NCBI GenBank assembly: GCA_027627225.1
Contig: CM051029.1
Span: forward strand, 75,742,578 to 75,806,577
DNA: 64,000 bases
Origin: Congeria kusceri
Lineage: Eukaryota; Mollusca; Bivalvia; Myida; Dreissenidae
Reading direction: 5' to 3'
Every line of letters starts with the position of its first letter. Position 1 is the stretch's first letter. The notes under the pieces are model-generated. The model was given only the letters and a program-made list of their open reading frames with translations, did not search any database and was not told the DNA's origin. The position numbers and the translations under genes were made by a program. This document shows, piece after piece, positions 50,094 to 61,900 of this stretch.

Positions 50094-50614
50094 TTGATAG
50101 AACGTGTGTCAAAGGAAATTGGGTTTGTAGATCCACTGAAAGAGTGTCAGACGGAGTGTCTGAGGTATGTTTTGGACAAACGTGACATAATGGCTATTTT
50201 GCCCACTGGGTATGGAAAGAGTTTAATCTTTCAAGTGGCCCCATTTGCATTGAAAGCGAAATACAACAGAAAATCATCTGTGTGTCTAATATTGACTCCG
50301 TTAAATAGTATTATGATGGATCAAATAAACTCTATGAGGAAACAGGGAATAAGCGCGTGCTGGTTGGACTATAACTGTCGAAGTGGTCAGACCCCAGCCG
50401 AAGTTGAAGACAGTTTTGACGAGGAAGATGCGGATGCTCAAAGTATTGTTGATGTGCCTCTGGATGACATTATCAAAGGAAAATACACATTGGTGTATGC
50501 CCATCCAGAAGCACTTCTGAGCACTTCAAGTGGAACCTCTCTATTGAGTGCATTAGAAAGAGATGAAATTATTTCATGCATTGCAATAGATGAAGCACAC
50601 ATGATCCTTGAATG
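50094..50614 (+). CDS. Helicase exon 1 (motifs Q to II)
   Basis: It ends ctt gaa tg/gtaagt, a strong donor, with the tryptophan codon split. The in-frame upstream sequence SNIDELIERVSKEIGF looks coding, so the exon may begin near 50080. The listed start is only where the open block can be read from a near-start codon. Confidence 0.8.
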
Positions 50615-53600
50615 GTAAGTGCACGTGCACTCATTGTTTATATGCTTATTAGCTCCTAACAATTACAATAAGGGGTGTTCCCAGTGTTGTTTTTTTGTAA
50701 GCTTGAGTTCTAGTGTTCAAACCACAAAAGGCACGATCTCATTACCACTCAAAATAGACATCAGTACTGATTCTTACCCATGAAACAGGCTTTAAAATGG
50801 ATGGCTGTAAGGTTTGATATTTTTCCATACTTGTGCAGGAACAAGAATCATAGACGACGGACCATTAAACACCTTTTCTCAGCTTGTCTCCAAGTGCACA
50901 GAAGTTAAGTTTTTGGAAATATCACATATTTCAGAACCATTAACATCATCCTCAGATCATCACCAGCACCACCACCACTACCAGCACAACTTCCACCTCC
51001 ACCATATTCGTTGTGATTTATTTTGTTAACTGAATAAAATTCCAAAAGTGATTCTTATATTTTTTCAATATTATTGGTAAAAAAGCAAGAACACAACAAT
51101 AGCATTTGAAACACATTTAATTTTTCTAATATATTCTAAACAAAATACAGAGCAGCAAAACGAATATCTAATAACATCATAATATCATAATATTAATATA
51201 AGTTAAGTTAATACAATAATAAAAATACAAGATTCACAACATCAATAATGTAAATAAAGGTTGGATGAGACAACTTCAGGCTCTGCATCAGTGCCTAATA
51301 AAAAAATTCATGAAACCTAGGAGAACATACTAAAATACATGAATACTCTGTTAAAAAGAAGGAATATTTTGACACTACGGTATTATTAATCACAATTTTA
51401 ATTCTCTAGAAGTCAGAGTGTGTTCTGTTGACTAAAAAATTACATAGTAAACTTTTTTTTTTTAAGTGTTCTGTAAACAGAATAAAATTTCAAAAACATG
51501 CAGACCAAAGACGCTTTTTTACGCTTTTAGCCTTTGACATACAGAGACATATACACACATCTTGAAAACATACAAAATACTGAGAAAACTACATGTAATA
51601 CAAATACTGGGTTAGATATACATAAAAATACTGTGCTAAAGTGATTTTTGACAAAAAGTAACAAGCATCACAACATGCTATGTTGAATACATGACATTTG
51701 ATGTTGAATATCAAAAACATGACATGCTATGTTGAATATCACAAACATTACATACTATGCTGAATATCACAAACATGACATTATGCTGAATATCAAAAAC
51801 ATGACATGCAATGTTGAATATCACATACATTACATACTATGCTGAATATCACAAACATGACATTATGCTAAATATCACAAACATGACACATGCTAAGTTG
51901 AATATCACAAACATTACATGCTATGTTGAATATCACAAACATTACATACTATGCTGAATATCACAAACATGAAATTATGTTGAATATTACAAACATGACA
52001 CATGCTATTTTGAATACAAAAAAAAAATGACAACATGCTGTGTTGGATATCATAAACATGACAACGTGCAATGTTGAATATCACAAACATTGCAACAAGT
52101 TATGTTGGATATCAATAACATAAAAACATGCTGTGTTGGATATCACAAACCTTACAGCGTGCAATTTTGAATATGACAAATATATATACTAATAAAGTAG
52201 TATAATTTATCAGTTTAAAGGAGAAGCAACTAATTTATTGCTTGTGAACGTCTTAACATAGAAAAGTAAACAAATTTGTAAAGTTTCCTTAATACTTTTG
52301 TATTTTCAAATGACATGATTTTAACAAACTTATGAATATTAATCCATGCTATATATATTGTAATTTTGTCTTCGGTCATGATATAAGGACAACAAAGTAT
52401 AAACGAAATTCTGATTCTACAACATTATAGTTACAGAGTTTACAAAGCCTATGACCTCTTTCTGTATTATGGTATCTTCCAGTTTAAATTTGTAGAGAAT
52501 GGATGCTAATCTAAATCACGACGAAGCAATTCTCTGCTTATCATCATCAATATTAATGTCGAGGTTGTTCTTCATATTTAAAACAGGATTATAATTTTTT
52601 CTATATGTTATATGTGCTAGCGAACAACATTGCCTAATACTGACTTGTGTAAGAGAACTTCTCAATTTTTGGTTGAACAGTAACATTTTAACTGCTTGCT
52701 TGTTGAAAAACTAGGAATATTTGGAACATTTTGAAAAAAAGGGTGAAACTAGAAAAAACGTTAAAATTCTTGGGAAATGTATGAAAACGAGTCACTAGAA
52801 ATGCTGGCGAGCATACAGGTTTGAACATTATCTTACAACACATAAAGCTCCTAAGACTGTCCGTTTCTTTTTGCAATATAACATAAATAAGTTGTAACCA
52901 CCTATAATGCTCCAGGTCAGTACATTTTAAGATGTCAGCCACAATTACGGTAAATGTAAAGCACAAATAACAATGACCCATTCACAATAATGTCTCAAGA
53001 TAGTAAATTCTGAAAATGATCATCAGATTAGCTAAAAACCTGTAATTTAATAGCTAATTTTTAAGACATCTATTTCTAAACATTGATTATTCCATTATAA
53101 ACACTCAACAAAAGTTATACAGCATCAGTTGAATTGGAAATTCCTGTATTTTTGTTATAGGCAACACATCAAAAAGCAATTGTTGTCTAGTAATGATTTA
53201 TAAGAATTATAGCTCGTAATATCAGCATTTTATACAAAAAAAGTGGCAAAAATACCATAACACAGGAGGAATAAGTTGTTACTGCACTTTTCTTACCTAG
53301 GTGTGTTATAACTTTAACCAAGTATCAGTTATTTCTTGGAATAACAAGTATGAATGAACGCCACAATGTTTGTATTAAGGCAAATTCAGTCAACAATGAA
53401 AAGAAACAATAATAACAAATAAGTTGATTATTTGTCAGTGGTCAAGACTTTCTTAAGTAAATAAAAAAAACATCACTGCATTTGTTTTAATGAAAATTGG
53501 TCCTATGGACATATAAATAAATTGATAGTTATTTCAAGTAACTGTACTCTCTTAGTGGATTTAAGTATGGTACTTAATTTTTATGCCCCCATGAATTATA

Positions 53601-56600
53601 GCAATTGCACTTGTCCTTATGTCCCGAAGCTTCTGTACTCAACTCCTCTTTAAAGGCTGGGTGGATTTAGTTCAAACTTTCACAGCTGAATAAACTAAAT
53701 ATGTAGATGATCGTAATGGACAAAATTGTGATATAAACATGATAAGTGTATTATTTGCTGCGACAAATTTTGGCAGAATTATTGTCAGTTTTTCCACTTT
53801 AGAATATAGAAACCAAAATATTGTGTTTTCAACTCCTCTTTAGCTGCTGGGTGGATTTTGCTCAATCTTTCACAACTGAATGACCTTAACATGTAGATGA
53901 TCAAAAAAAAAGAAATTTGGGCCTGAACCAGTTTCGTAAGAATATGGCCCTTTGTCTGTTTTTCCACAAAAGCATATAGATCTACAGTCCCAAACATTTT
54001 TGTGTACTCAACAATTTAAACTGCTGTGTGGATTTTGCTCAATTTATCACAGCTGAATGACCTAAATGTGTAGATGATCGTAAAGGAAGAAATTTAGGCT
54101 GCAACCAGTTTTGTCAGAATTATGGCCCTTTGTCTGTGTTCCCATTAAACCATATAATATAATAGTCCCCATAAATTGTGTGTACTCAACTCCTCTTTTA
54201 CTGCTGGGTGGATTTTGCTCAATCTTTCATAGCTGAATGACCTTAATGTGTAGATGATCGTAAGGAAGGAATTTCGGCTGCAACCAGTTTTGGCAGAATT
54301 ATGGCCCTTTGTCTTTTTTACCACTATAGCATATATAGTCCAAAAAATTTTGTGAACTGAACTTTTCTTTAACTGCTTAAGAGATTTGGTTAAAACTTTC
54401 ACAGCTGAATGACCTTAATGTGTAGATAATCAAAAAGGAAGGAATTTCGACTGCGCCTAGTTTTTTCAGAATTATGGCCCTTCGTTTTTTTACCACTATA
54501 GTATAGCATTAGATAGTCCAAAACATTGTGTGTATTCCACTTCTCTTTAACTGCTTGGCAGATTTAGTTAAAACTTTCACGGCTGGAGCACCTTAATTTG
54601 TAGGTGATCATAAAAGAGGATTGTCAGCTGCACCAAATTTTGTGGAATTATGGCCCTTTTGTATTTATAACAAACATCTCACCACCATGGTATATAATCC
54701 CACTGAAACTTCAATCTGCTTGATCTTGTGTAAGATCGAGTTCGTTTATTGATCTGTTACTATGGCGGATGACAAATTCTTGTAACTTTTGCTTATTAAC
54801 TCCCCCAATAATATTGGCTGAAAGTGGTTTAAAGGCATTCAATTGTCTATTTCCGTTCCCTTGGAAAGGCCTTAGTGCTCTAAGCTTATTGCCCAGAACA
54901 TGCAAATCTTCCTTAAGTGATTTTGATTTCTTTGATTTTTTTTTGGCCTTACTGTTTTCAAGACCACAGACAAGTTTACTTACAACTGGTGCAGCCTTTG
55001 ATACTCGCAACATGGCTTTGTCAGTTTTTCCAGCACCTAGTCCCCTTATGACATGTTTGACCAACTGAATGTTGTTTTCTTGTTCCATGTCGGCTGGTTT
55101 ATTTTTTCCTGGTCTGCCCTTACGATTCACAAGCAGGCCTAATTTCACACGGACACTGTCATATTCTGACAGAACATATTCTGTTTTAGTTACAAAATCC
55201 ACACATTCAATTGCATATTTTGATTTGTAAGATGATAATCCAATGAAAAGTGGAATTAACCTTTTCATTAATAAACTTATCATGTTTATATCACCAGCCT
55301 TAATCACTTCACTGAACAAAATGAAGTCCATAGCAACCCGTACCAGGCTAGTGCTGTATTTGTGCACATCATCTCCCACTTCTTCCTCCAAATTTTCTGC
55401 CTTTGCAGGGACATGGATCTGGATGATGTCACCTGAAATATTTTATAAACTCAAATTAAAGAACACAACATTGGCCCATATAAAGTCATGAACTATTACT
55501 TTCTTGTTTTGCTTATATTTCTGCAGTTTGTCAAGGAAAATGTCATGTGAGGTCAAGTCCACAATCAATGGGAAGCTCTTGTGCTGAAAAACAATGTGTG
55601 TAAACATAAAGATAATCCATTCCGAAATCAGAAATCAATTGGTTGCATTATCTTCTGTGCAATATTTCTGCTTTTAAACAATATCAGAACAAAGCTAATA
55701 ATGTGAATTCTACAAGTTATATATAACTAGAAATGTGTCACAGACACTGATGCCCCCACAACACATTTTTGGACACAGAACAATCCACTATATATTCTAC
55801 AGTAGACAAAAAAAACAAAGGGTCATAATTCAGCCAAAACTGGTTGCAGTCACTATTCCTTTCTTTACAATCATCTACACATTAAGGTCAATCAACTGTG
55901 AAAGTTTGAGCGATATTTAACCAGTAGTTAAAGAGGCGTTAAAAACACGCAATTTTGGGACTATATATTCTATAGTGGAAAAACAGAGAAAGGGCCATAA
56001 TTCTGCCAAAACTCGTCTCAGCCAAAATTCCTTTCTTTACGATCATCTACACATTAAGGTCATTCAACTGTGAAAGTTTGAGCGAGATCCAACCAGTATT
56101 TACAGAGCAGTTGAAAACACATAATTTTGGGACAATATATTCTACAGTGGAAAAACAGACAAAGGGCCATAATTCTGCCAAAAATCGTCGCAGCAAAAAT
56201 TACTTTCTTAACCATCATCTACACATTACGATTATTCAACTAAAAAAGTTTGAGCGATATCCACCCATTAGTTAAAGAGGAGTTGAAAACACAAGCTTCA
56301 GATGACTATATAATATATAGTGGAAAAACACACAAAGGGCCATAATTCTGCCAAAAATCGTTGCAGCCCAAATTCCTTTCTTTACGATCATCTACACATT
56401 AAGGTCATTCAACTGTAAAAGTTTGAGCGCGATCCACCCAGTAGTTAAAGAGGAGTTCAAAACACAAGCTTAGGGACGTATGGACGTACATACGTACGTA
56501 CGGACATAAGTACGTACGTACGTACGCACAAGTGCAATGCTTAATGCCTCCCACTCTGTGGGGGCATAAAAATGTTGATGTATTTACTGCATGTCTATAT

Positions 56601-58903
56601 CTGTCACACATCTGAAATGTTATTTCTTATAGTGAGCAAAAAAGTGTGAAGTCATTGTCTGTTATATCATTACCACTTAGCTTGAGCTGGATGGTTTTTC
56701 CCACATTCTCTGCAGGAATTGTGACACGGTATGAGGTACCCTTGTGCTTGATCAAGACATGGGTGACTTGGGGGTCTTGGGGTGCTGTGTAGGCGCACAT
56801 AATCTTATCAATTATAGGGCTGACTTTATTTTCCAACCAACTTCTTTTGCTAGTGGATGTCATGTCTGCAAGGTCAGCAGGTAGTATGCCCTGCATGTCT
56901 CCAGGTTGTTCTAGCTGAAGTAATTCACACGTCAGCTCTACCAACAAGGTTCTGAAACAAGTTATCATTGGACATACATGTAACATCATTTATCTCTTTA
57001 TTGACATAATGGATACTTATGTATGGAAATAGCGATAGATTAATCAATTGCAATATATTTCTATATGGGTCTTGATACTGTAATAATTATGACCTTCTTG
57101 CAACACAATAAATAGTTTTTTGTTTTTTTTAAATTGCACTTAATGGGAACAGTTGATAGCATGCAGCAAACTAAAGTACCTTGTCACAGTGATAAGGAAG
57201 TCCTTGTGAGCCTCATACCCATTTGCTTTCACCTGGCCGTTTACATTGGTTCTGTGGAGAACAGCCCGGTAGTTGGCCAGTGAACCCGCTTCTCTGGCAG
57301 TTTCTGTCTGGTAAAATGTCTTGAAGATCTTCTGAAATATGTTATATACATTATATATTTGCAGGGGACATGATTTCCGGAAAGATTTCAGCAGGATAGG
57401 ATCGGATCTTCTGGCAAGGTTTACAGACATTCCTGTTATGGTCTTCACTGCGACAGCGTCCCCCGACGCACAGGCAAAAATATGCAAAAGTCCAAAAATA
57501 GTGTCTATGAACCCTGATAGAACAAATATTAAATACTTCAAGATAAAAAGACCTCCATCCTCAAACACTCAGGACCATTTAGACGAGATCCTTGAACCTA
57601 TGGTAAACCAGCTGCTAGAGGAAAAAGAACATTATCCACTAACTATTATATACACCGACACAAATGTCATCAGTTACTCATATTCATTTTTTGAAAAGAA
57701 GATGGGTAAAGCCCAGCAGTACGTGGGAGAAAACACCCCAGAATATAGACTATTTGCACAATACCACATGAACTACACCGAAAATATGAAGAAATTCATT
57801 GTCAATGAATTAGGAAAGGAACACTCAAAGATCAGAATTGTTTTTGCTACAGTAGCATTAGGTATGGTACTCAATGCACCTCATATACATGTCGTTGTCC
57901 ACTATAAACCCCCAACCTCAATAGAAAAATACTTCCAGGAAACTGGAAGGGCTGGAAGAGATGGCCTCCCTAGTAAAGCCATTCTGTATTATAACAATAC
58001 AGACATTCGGAGAAATAGACCAGGAATTCAACAAAATATCATTGATTACTGTAAAAATGTCTCAGGATGTTTAAGAGAAGCTATGTTGAAAACCTTTGGT
58101 TGTCAAAAGAGTGAAAACATAGCGGACTGTTGCTGTATATGTGATGAGAAGAAAAGGTAAGGATGAAATATTACCTCAAGTAAATCCTGCTGGACATGAA
58201 ACAATTCTTCTATGACTGGGTTTAATTGTTCCAGACGTTCACTTCGAGTGTGAGTACCAGCCCTGAGGTGTCGTGCTGAGTCAAACGTAACGCGTGTAAG
58301 CTGGTCTCCACCCAATGGAATTGTTGCGTAGTTCTCAAGTTCTTCGGCTGATATCAGATTACCCGTATAACAGTTTCATATACTGTATATTATTTATAAA
58401 ACTGAACTGTTAGTTTATTTTTTTACCTGCATAAATTTCGTAAATTAAATTTAAGTTCTGTCTACATTGTTTTGGTAGAGATTTACTTAGCTGAGTAAAT
58501 GGTAATATGGTTTGCAAGTATATTTTCATTTATTTAAAACAAATCTAGAATTGTTAAACTTTCATTTTTAACTTGAATTTATAATTTGGATTTTTTTAAA
58601 TAAATTTTATATCCAATACTTTTGTCATACTCTTTTGAAGCATTCTGCAATTCATGCAATACTGACCTTACATGTTAAAAGTTGCAAAGATTGTATAAGT
58701 GTTTGTTTTATATTTATTTAATTTGCAATTATAAATGACAGTACACTGTGCTCGTTATAAAGTATATGTTAACAGATGTTGATTACTTCATATTTTAAAA
58801 CTTCATATTTCATTGCAGCTTTGAATATAAGCAAGTAACCATAGTAAAAAATAACACCTGCAAGAAAATAATTACAGTAAACACTGTATTATGTGAAGTT
58901 TGA
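50094..58903 (+). CDS. RecQ-like DNA helicase
   Basis: Three exons (50094-50614, 57365-58156, 58819-58903) join in phase to 465 residues. RecQ helicases are ATP-dependent 3'-5' DNA unwinding enzymes. Visible motifs, numbered from the TTG at 50094: Q-motif region (ECQTECLRYVL, 17-27), Walker A LPTGYGKS (36-43), DEAH (166-169) with the join ILEW-GHDFR characteristic of RecQ across intron 1, motif III TATASP (202-207), motif IV TIIYTDT (267-273), motif V FATVALGMVLNAP (334-346), motif VI QETGRAGRDG (365-374) and a cysteine-rich zinc-binding end (C403, C409, C420, C429-C431, C433). No RQC winged helix, HRDC or nuclease is present, so it is a minimal RecQ core. Odd points: valine where RecQ motif V usually has glycine (LGMVLN), and no ATG start. 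Exons interleave with the DUF6589 gene on the other strand. Confidence 0.85.
50829..51040 (+). other. Exon-like block with polyadenylation signal
   Basis: A good acceptor (ccatacttgtgcag) is followed by an open block GTRIIDDGPLNTFSQLVSKC... with a histidine-rich end, a stop and then aataaa near 51033. Its natural frame (incoming phase 1) does not match helicase exon 1 (phase 2). Spliced from exon 1 it would give NKNHRRRTIKHLFSACLQVH and a stop, a truncated helicase without motifs III-VI. I do not recognise the protein. Confidence 0.3.
51041..51660. other. AT-rich intron sequence
   Basis: Nothing recognised. Confidence 0.35.
51661..52185. repeat. Tandem array, about 33-36 bp unit, about 14 copies
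   Basis: Units of atgctatgttgaatatcaca plus aacatgac recur with indels. It lies in helicase intron 1. Confidence 0.75.
52186..53577. other. AT-rich intron sequence
   Basis: A minus-strand frame at 52688-52981 has no known domain and no matching splice phase to the DUF6589 gene. Nothing else recognised. Confidence 0.35.
53578..54690 (-). repeat. Composite 'tttttatgccccca' repeat, about seven monomers
   Basis: It starts with tttttatgcccccatgaatt and gcacttgtcc, then monomers of about 155 bases with 'tgtagatgatcgtaaggaag', 'caaccagttttggcagaatt' and 'atggccctttgtct'. It is the reverse orientation of the copies at 55728-56572 and 60483-60790. It ends at the stop codon side of the DUF6589 gene. 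Confidence 0.7.
54711..55432 (-). CDS. DUF6589 gene, last exon
   Basis: The acceptor is atatttcag/gtgac. It contains the most conserved blocks (KYAIECVDFVTKTEYVLSE; PADMEQENNIQLVKHVIRGL; KAAPVVSKLV), a lysine-rich stretch KAKKKSKKSKS and ends LDLTQDQAD, TGA. Confidence 0.85.
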
Positions 58904-61900
58904 ATAAGACATCAATCTTAGAATGGATATGATTTTTGTTCTTTTCGCACATAAAACTGTGCATCTTGTTATGAGTGTTATATACTGTTAATTATTTTGT
59001 TATAATATGCATTTTTCATGGCATTTCCATTGAAACTGATAGTGTTTTGGTTTGGTTACTGTATTTATAAACTGTGTTCCTGCACTCATGGACTCAGTTT
59101 CATTTTTTTATGCGAGGGGAATGGGGAATTTTGTTAGTCCATTTAAGTATACAGTTTGGTGGTAAAATCGTTTTAATGATTCACTTATGTATGCATGTGT
59201 CCATTAAACTAACTTCTGTCACAATTAATAATTACGAATAGTATAACAGCATATAAAACTACTGTATAATTAAACCATTTATTCCAAGATTGATGTCTTT
59301 TTATAACTTCACATAATAGTGTGTTAGTAAAACTTATTTAACTTGGGGTTGCACTGGGATGACAGAAATGTTCAAGTTACCAAAGGTCATGAGTTATTGC
59401 GGTGTCCGTTTTGAAAAGATAAAGATATTCACTAAAAATTTTAACAATTGGATTAATTATAAGTCATCTATTATATAAATTTAATATAGGTAAGATTCTA
59501 CCTATTTTGCTCGATTGAAAGGTTATAAATTTGTTATTGTATTGAAAGGTTATAAATTTGTTATTGAACTATTAATGATTTTGCCTAGAATATGAGATTT
59601 GTTCGAGCTACCAAAAAGTTTTCCAGTGCTTGAGTTAAAGAACTTTTACTGTATAACATTTAAACATTAACATTTTCAAACTGTTTGAAAACAAACATTT
59701 CCAACATAATACCTCTTCCAGCAGACGTATAAAGAGACTGTAAAGTCCCCAACATAGTATCCATTATTTGGACACAATTTGGTAAGGACTTAGGGTCTTT
59801 CATAATGACCTGAATAGTTTGAGATATAAACATTCTATTATGTACCAGAAAGAGAGAGAACATCATCACAATAAATTAAAGAAGAGGGCCATAGGCCCTA
59901 GGTTGCTCATCTGAGACTTCGGGGAACTGAACTGTTTAGCGAGATAGATAAATAAGTATAATTAACATAATAATAATTATTGATGCAGGCTTTTCTTTTC
60001 AAAGTATTTAATTTTCCGATATTAGAAATACTTGTGTTCCAGGGAAAACAATCAATCCAATCATTTCAGCACAACTATTGACTCACAAATAAGTAGTTAG
60101 AACGAACAAGATATTTATACTTACAAACATAGGGTATACATATGTGGATCTGTCGACTACTTTTCTGTACTGGTGGTTCAGCACTGTGGGAACAACTGAA
60201 GAGAAGGCTGAAAGTGCTGGTTCTTCTTCTATGAGAATTCTCTGAACGAGCCAGGAGTAGCTTTTTCTGTGAGATAACGACAAAATAGTTTTTAACGCCC
60301 TGTATTTGTCATTAAAATAACTAAAAAATGCAACATTTTTGTCCTTTTCATACATCATTAATGAAAAAAAAAACAACACAATATGTACAAAATAATTTTT
60401 ATCTATCTCCAACTTTGACTTTGAATGGCTATAGCAGTAGCTATGATTCACAAATTTGTCATACTAAATTAGCAGAATTGAAAAAACTAGAAATGTGTCA
60501 CAGACACTGATGCCCCCACAACACGTTTGGACACAGACAAATCCACTATATATTCTACAGTGGACAAAAAGACAAAGGGCCATAATTCAGCCAAAACTGG
60601 TTGCAGTCACTATTCCTTTCTTTATGATCATCTACACATTAAGGTCATTCAACTGTGAAAGTTTGACCGAGATCCACCCACTAGTTAAAGAGGAGTTCAA
60701 AACACAAGCTTCGGGACGTACGGACGTACGTACGTACGGACGGACGGACAAGTGCAATGCTTAATGCCTCCCACTCCGTGGGGGCATAAAAATATCCTAT
60801 TACCGGTAATACAACCTTTATAAATGTAATGAAATTTGGATGCCAATAATTGAAACTCTTGCCCATTTTGTAAACTGAAACACAAACCTCAAGGAGACAT
60901 GTTCTTCTTTAGACAAGAAGAAAGTCTTTGGATCAGGTCCACCAACAGGGGCTGCCCTAGGTTGGGTGCTGAGATCCTTAAGGTCTATAGGGTCAAATCT
61001 ATCTATGATGACAGACCAGTGGGTGTAGTGAAAATCTCTGTTACCGCTTCCCAACCTCACCTGTAAGCAAATGCATCATACATTATACATGTATACATTA
61101 CATTTGCGTGTGTACAATAGGGGGCCAGAATGACTTTTGAAACACCTCATCCCTAACTGGGATCAACAACAGTCTTTATTATTTAACAGATCAATTCAAT
61201 ATAAGAACTATTTGTAAAGCAAACATGTACATGTATGCTGTAAACTTGTTGCATTTAGCAATTACAACAGTACCTGTGTAGAAGGTTGTAAAATATGTCT
61301 TAATGTGATACATGTATTTCAAGGGACTTGTTCACAGATTGTCGAAATGACAAATTTCCAACTGTTTGTCCCAGATTCAACAAATAAAAGAACACTATCA
61401 ATCAGGGAGCGAAATACCACTTATGACGTAGACTCATACTGAAAATACACCTTCGTTTATGAATTATCATCATTAGAAATCGATAAAATTATAAAGCGTT
61501 ACAAACGCGAAACAATTGAATAATTTGGAATGATTCTGTTGTTTTCGTTAAATTTTGTTACAACACATGGATCACTAATATCAAGTACAAAATGACTGGA
61601 TATATAATAGTCCGGATGGCCGAGTGGTTTAGGCCATAGCCTTTTAATCCAAATGACACTGGTTCAAGCCCCGCTTGGTACAATTTTGTTTCTTTTTTTT
61701 TCTTTCTTAAATTATATTCTTGTCATTATAATGGAGCTCTACAGTTCCGCATTTAAAATGGAGCAATTTAAGGCATTTACTGACACACTTCAAATATTGC
61801 CCCACTCTGTGAACAAGTCCCTTTAAGTGACTTGTTGCTTGTCATGTCCTGCATATTACAGATCAACAGTATACAGATTTGGTCTGAAACTATATTATTT

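Larger units (their letters stand above)
50615..57364 (+). other. Helicase intron 1 (6.75 kb) containing opposite-strand exons
   Basis: It runs from gtaagt to atatatttgcag. It contains a plus-strand orphan exon (50829-51040), a tandem array (51661-52185), two composite repeats (53578-54690, 55728-56572) and the last three exons of the minus-strand DUF6589 gene. Confidence 0.75.
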
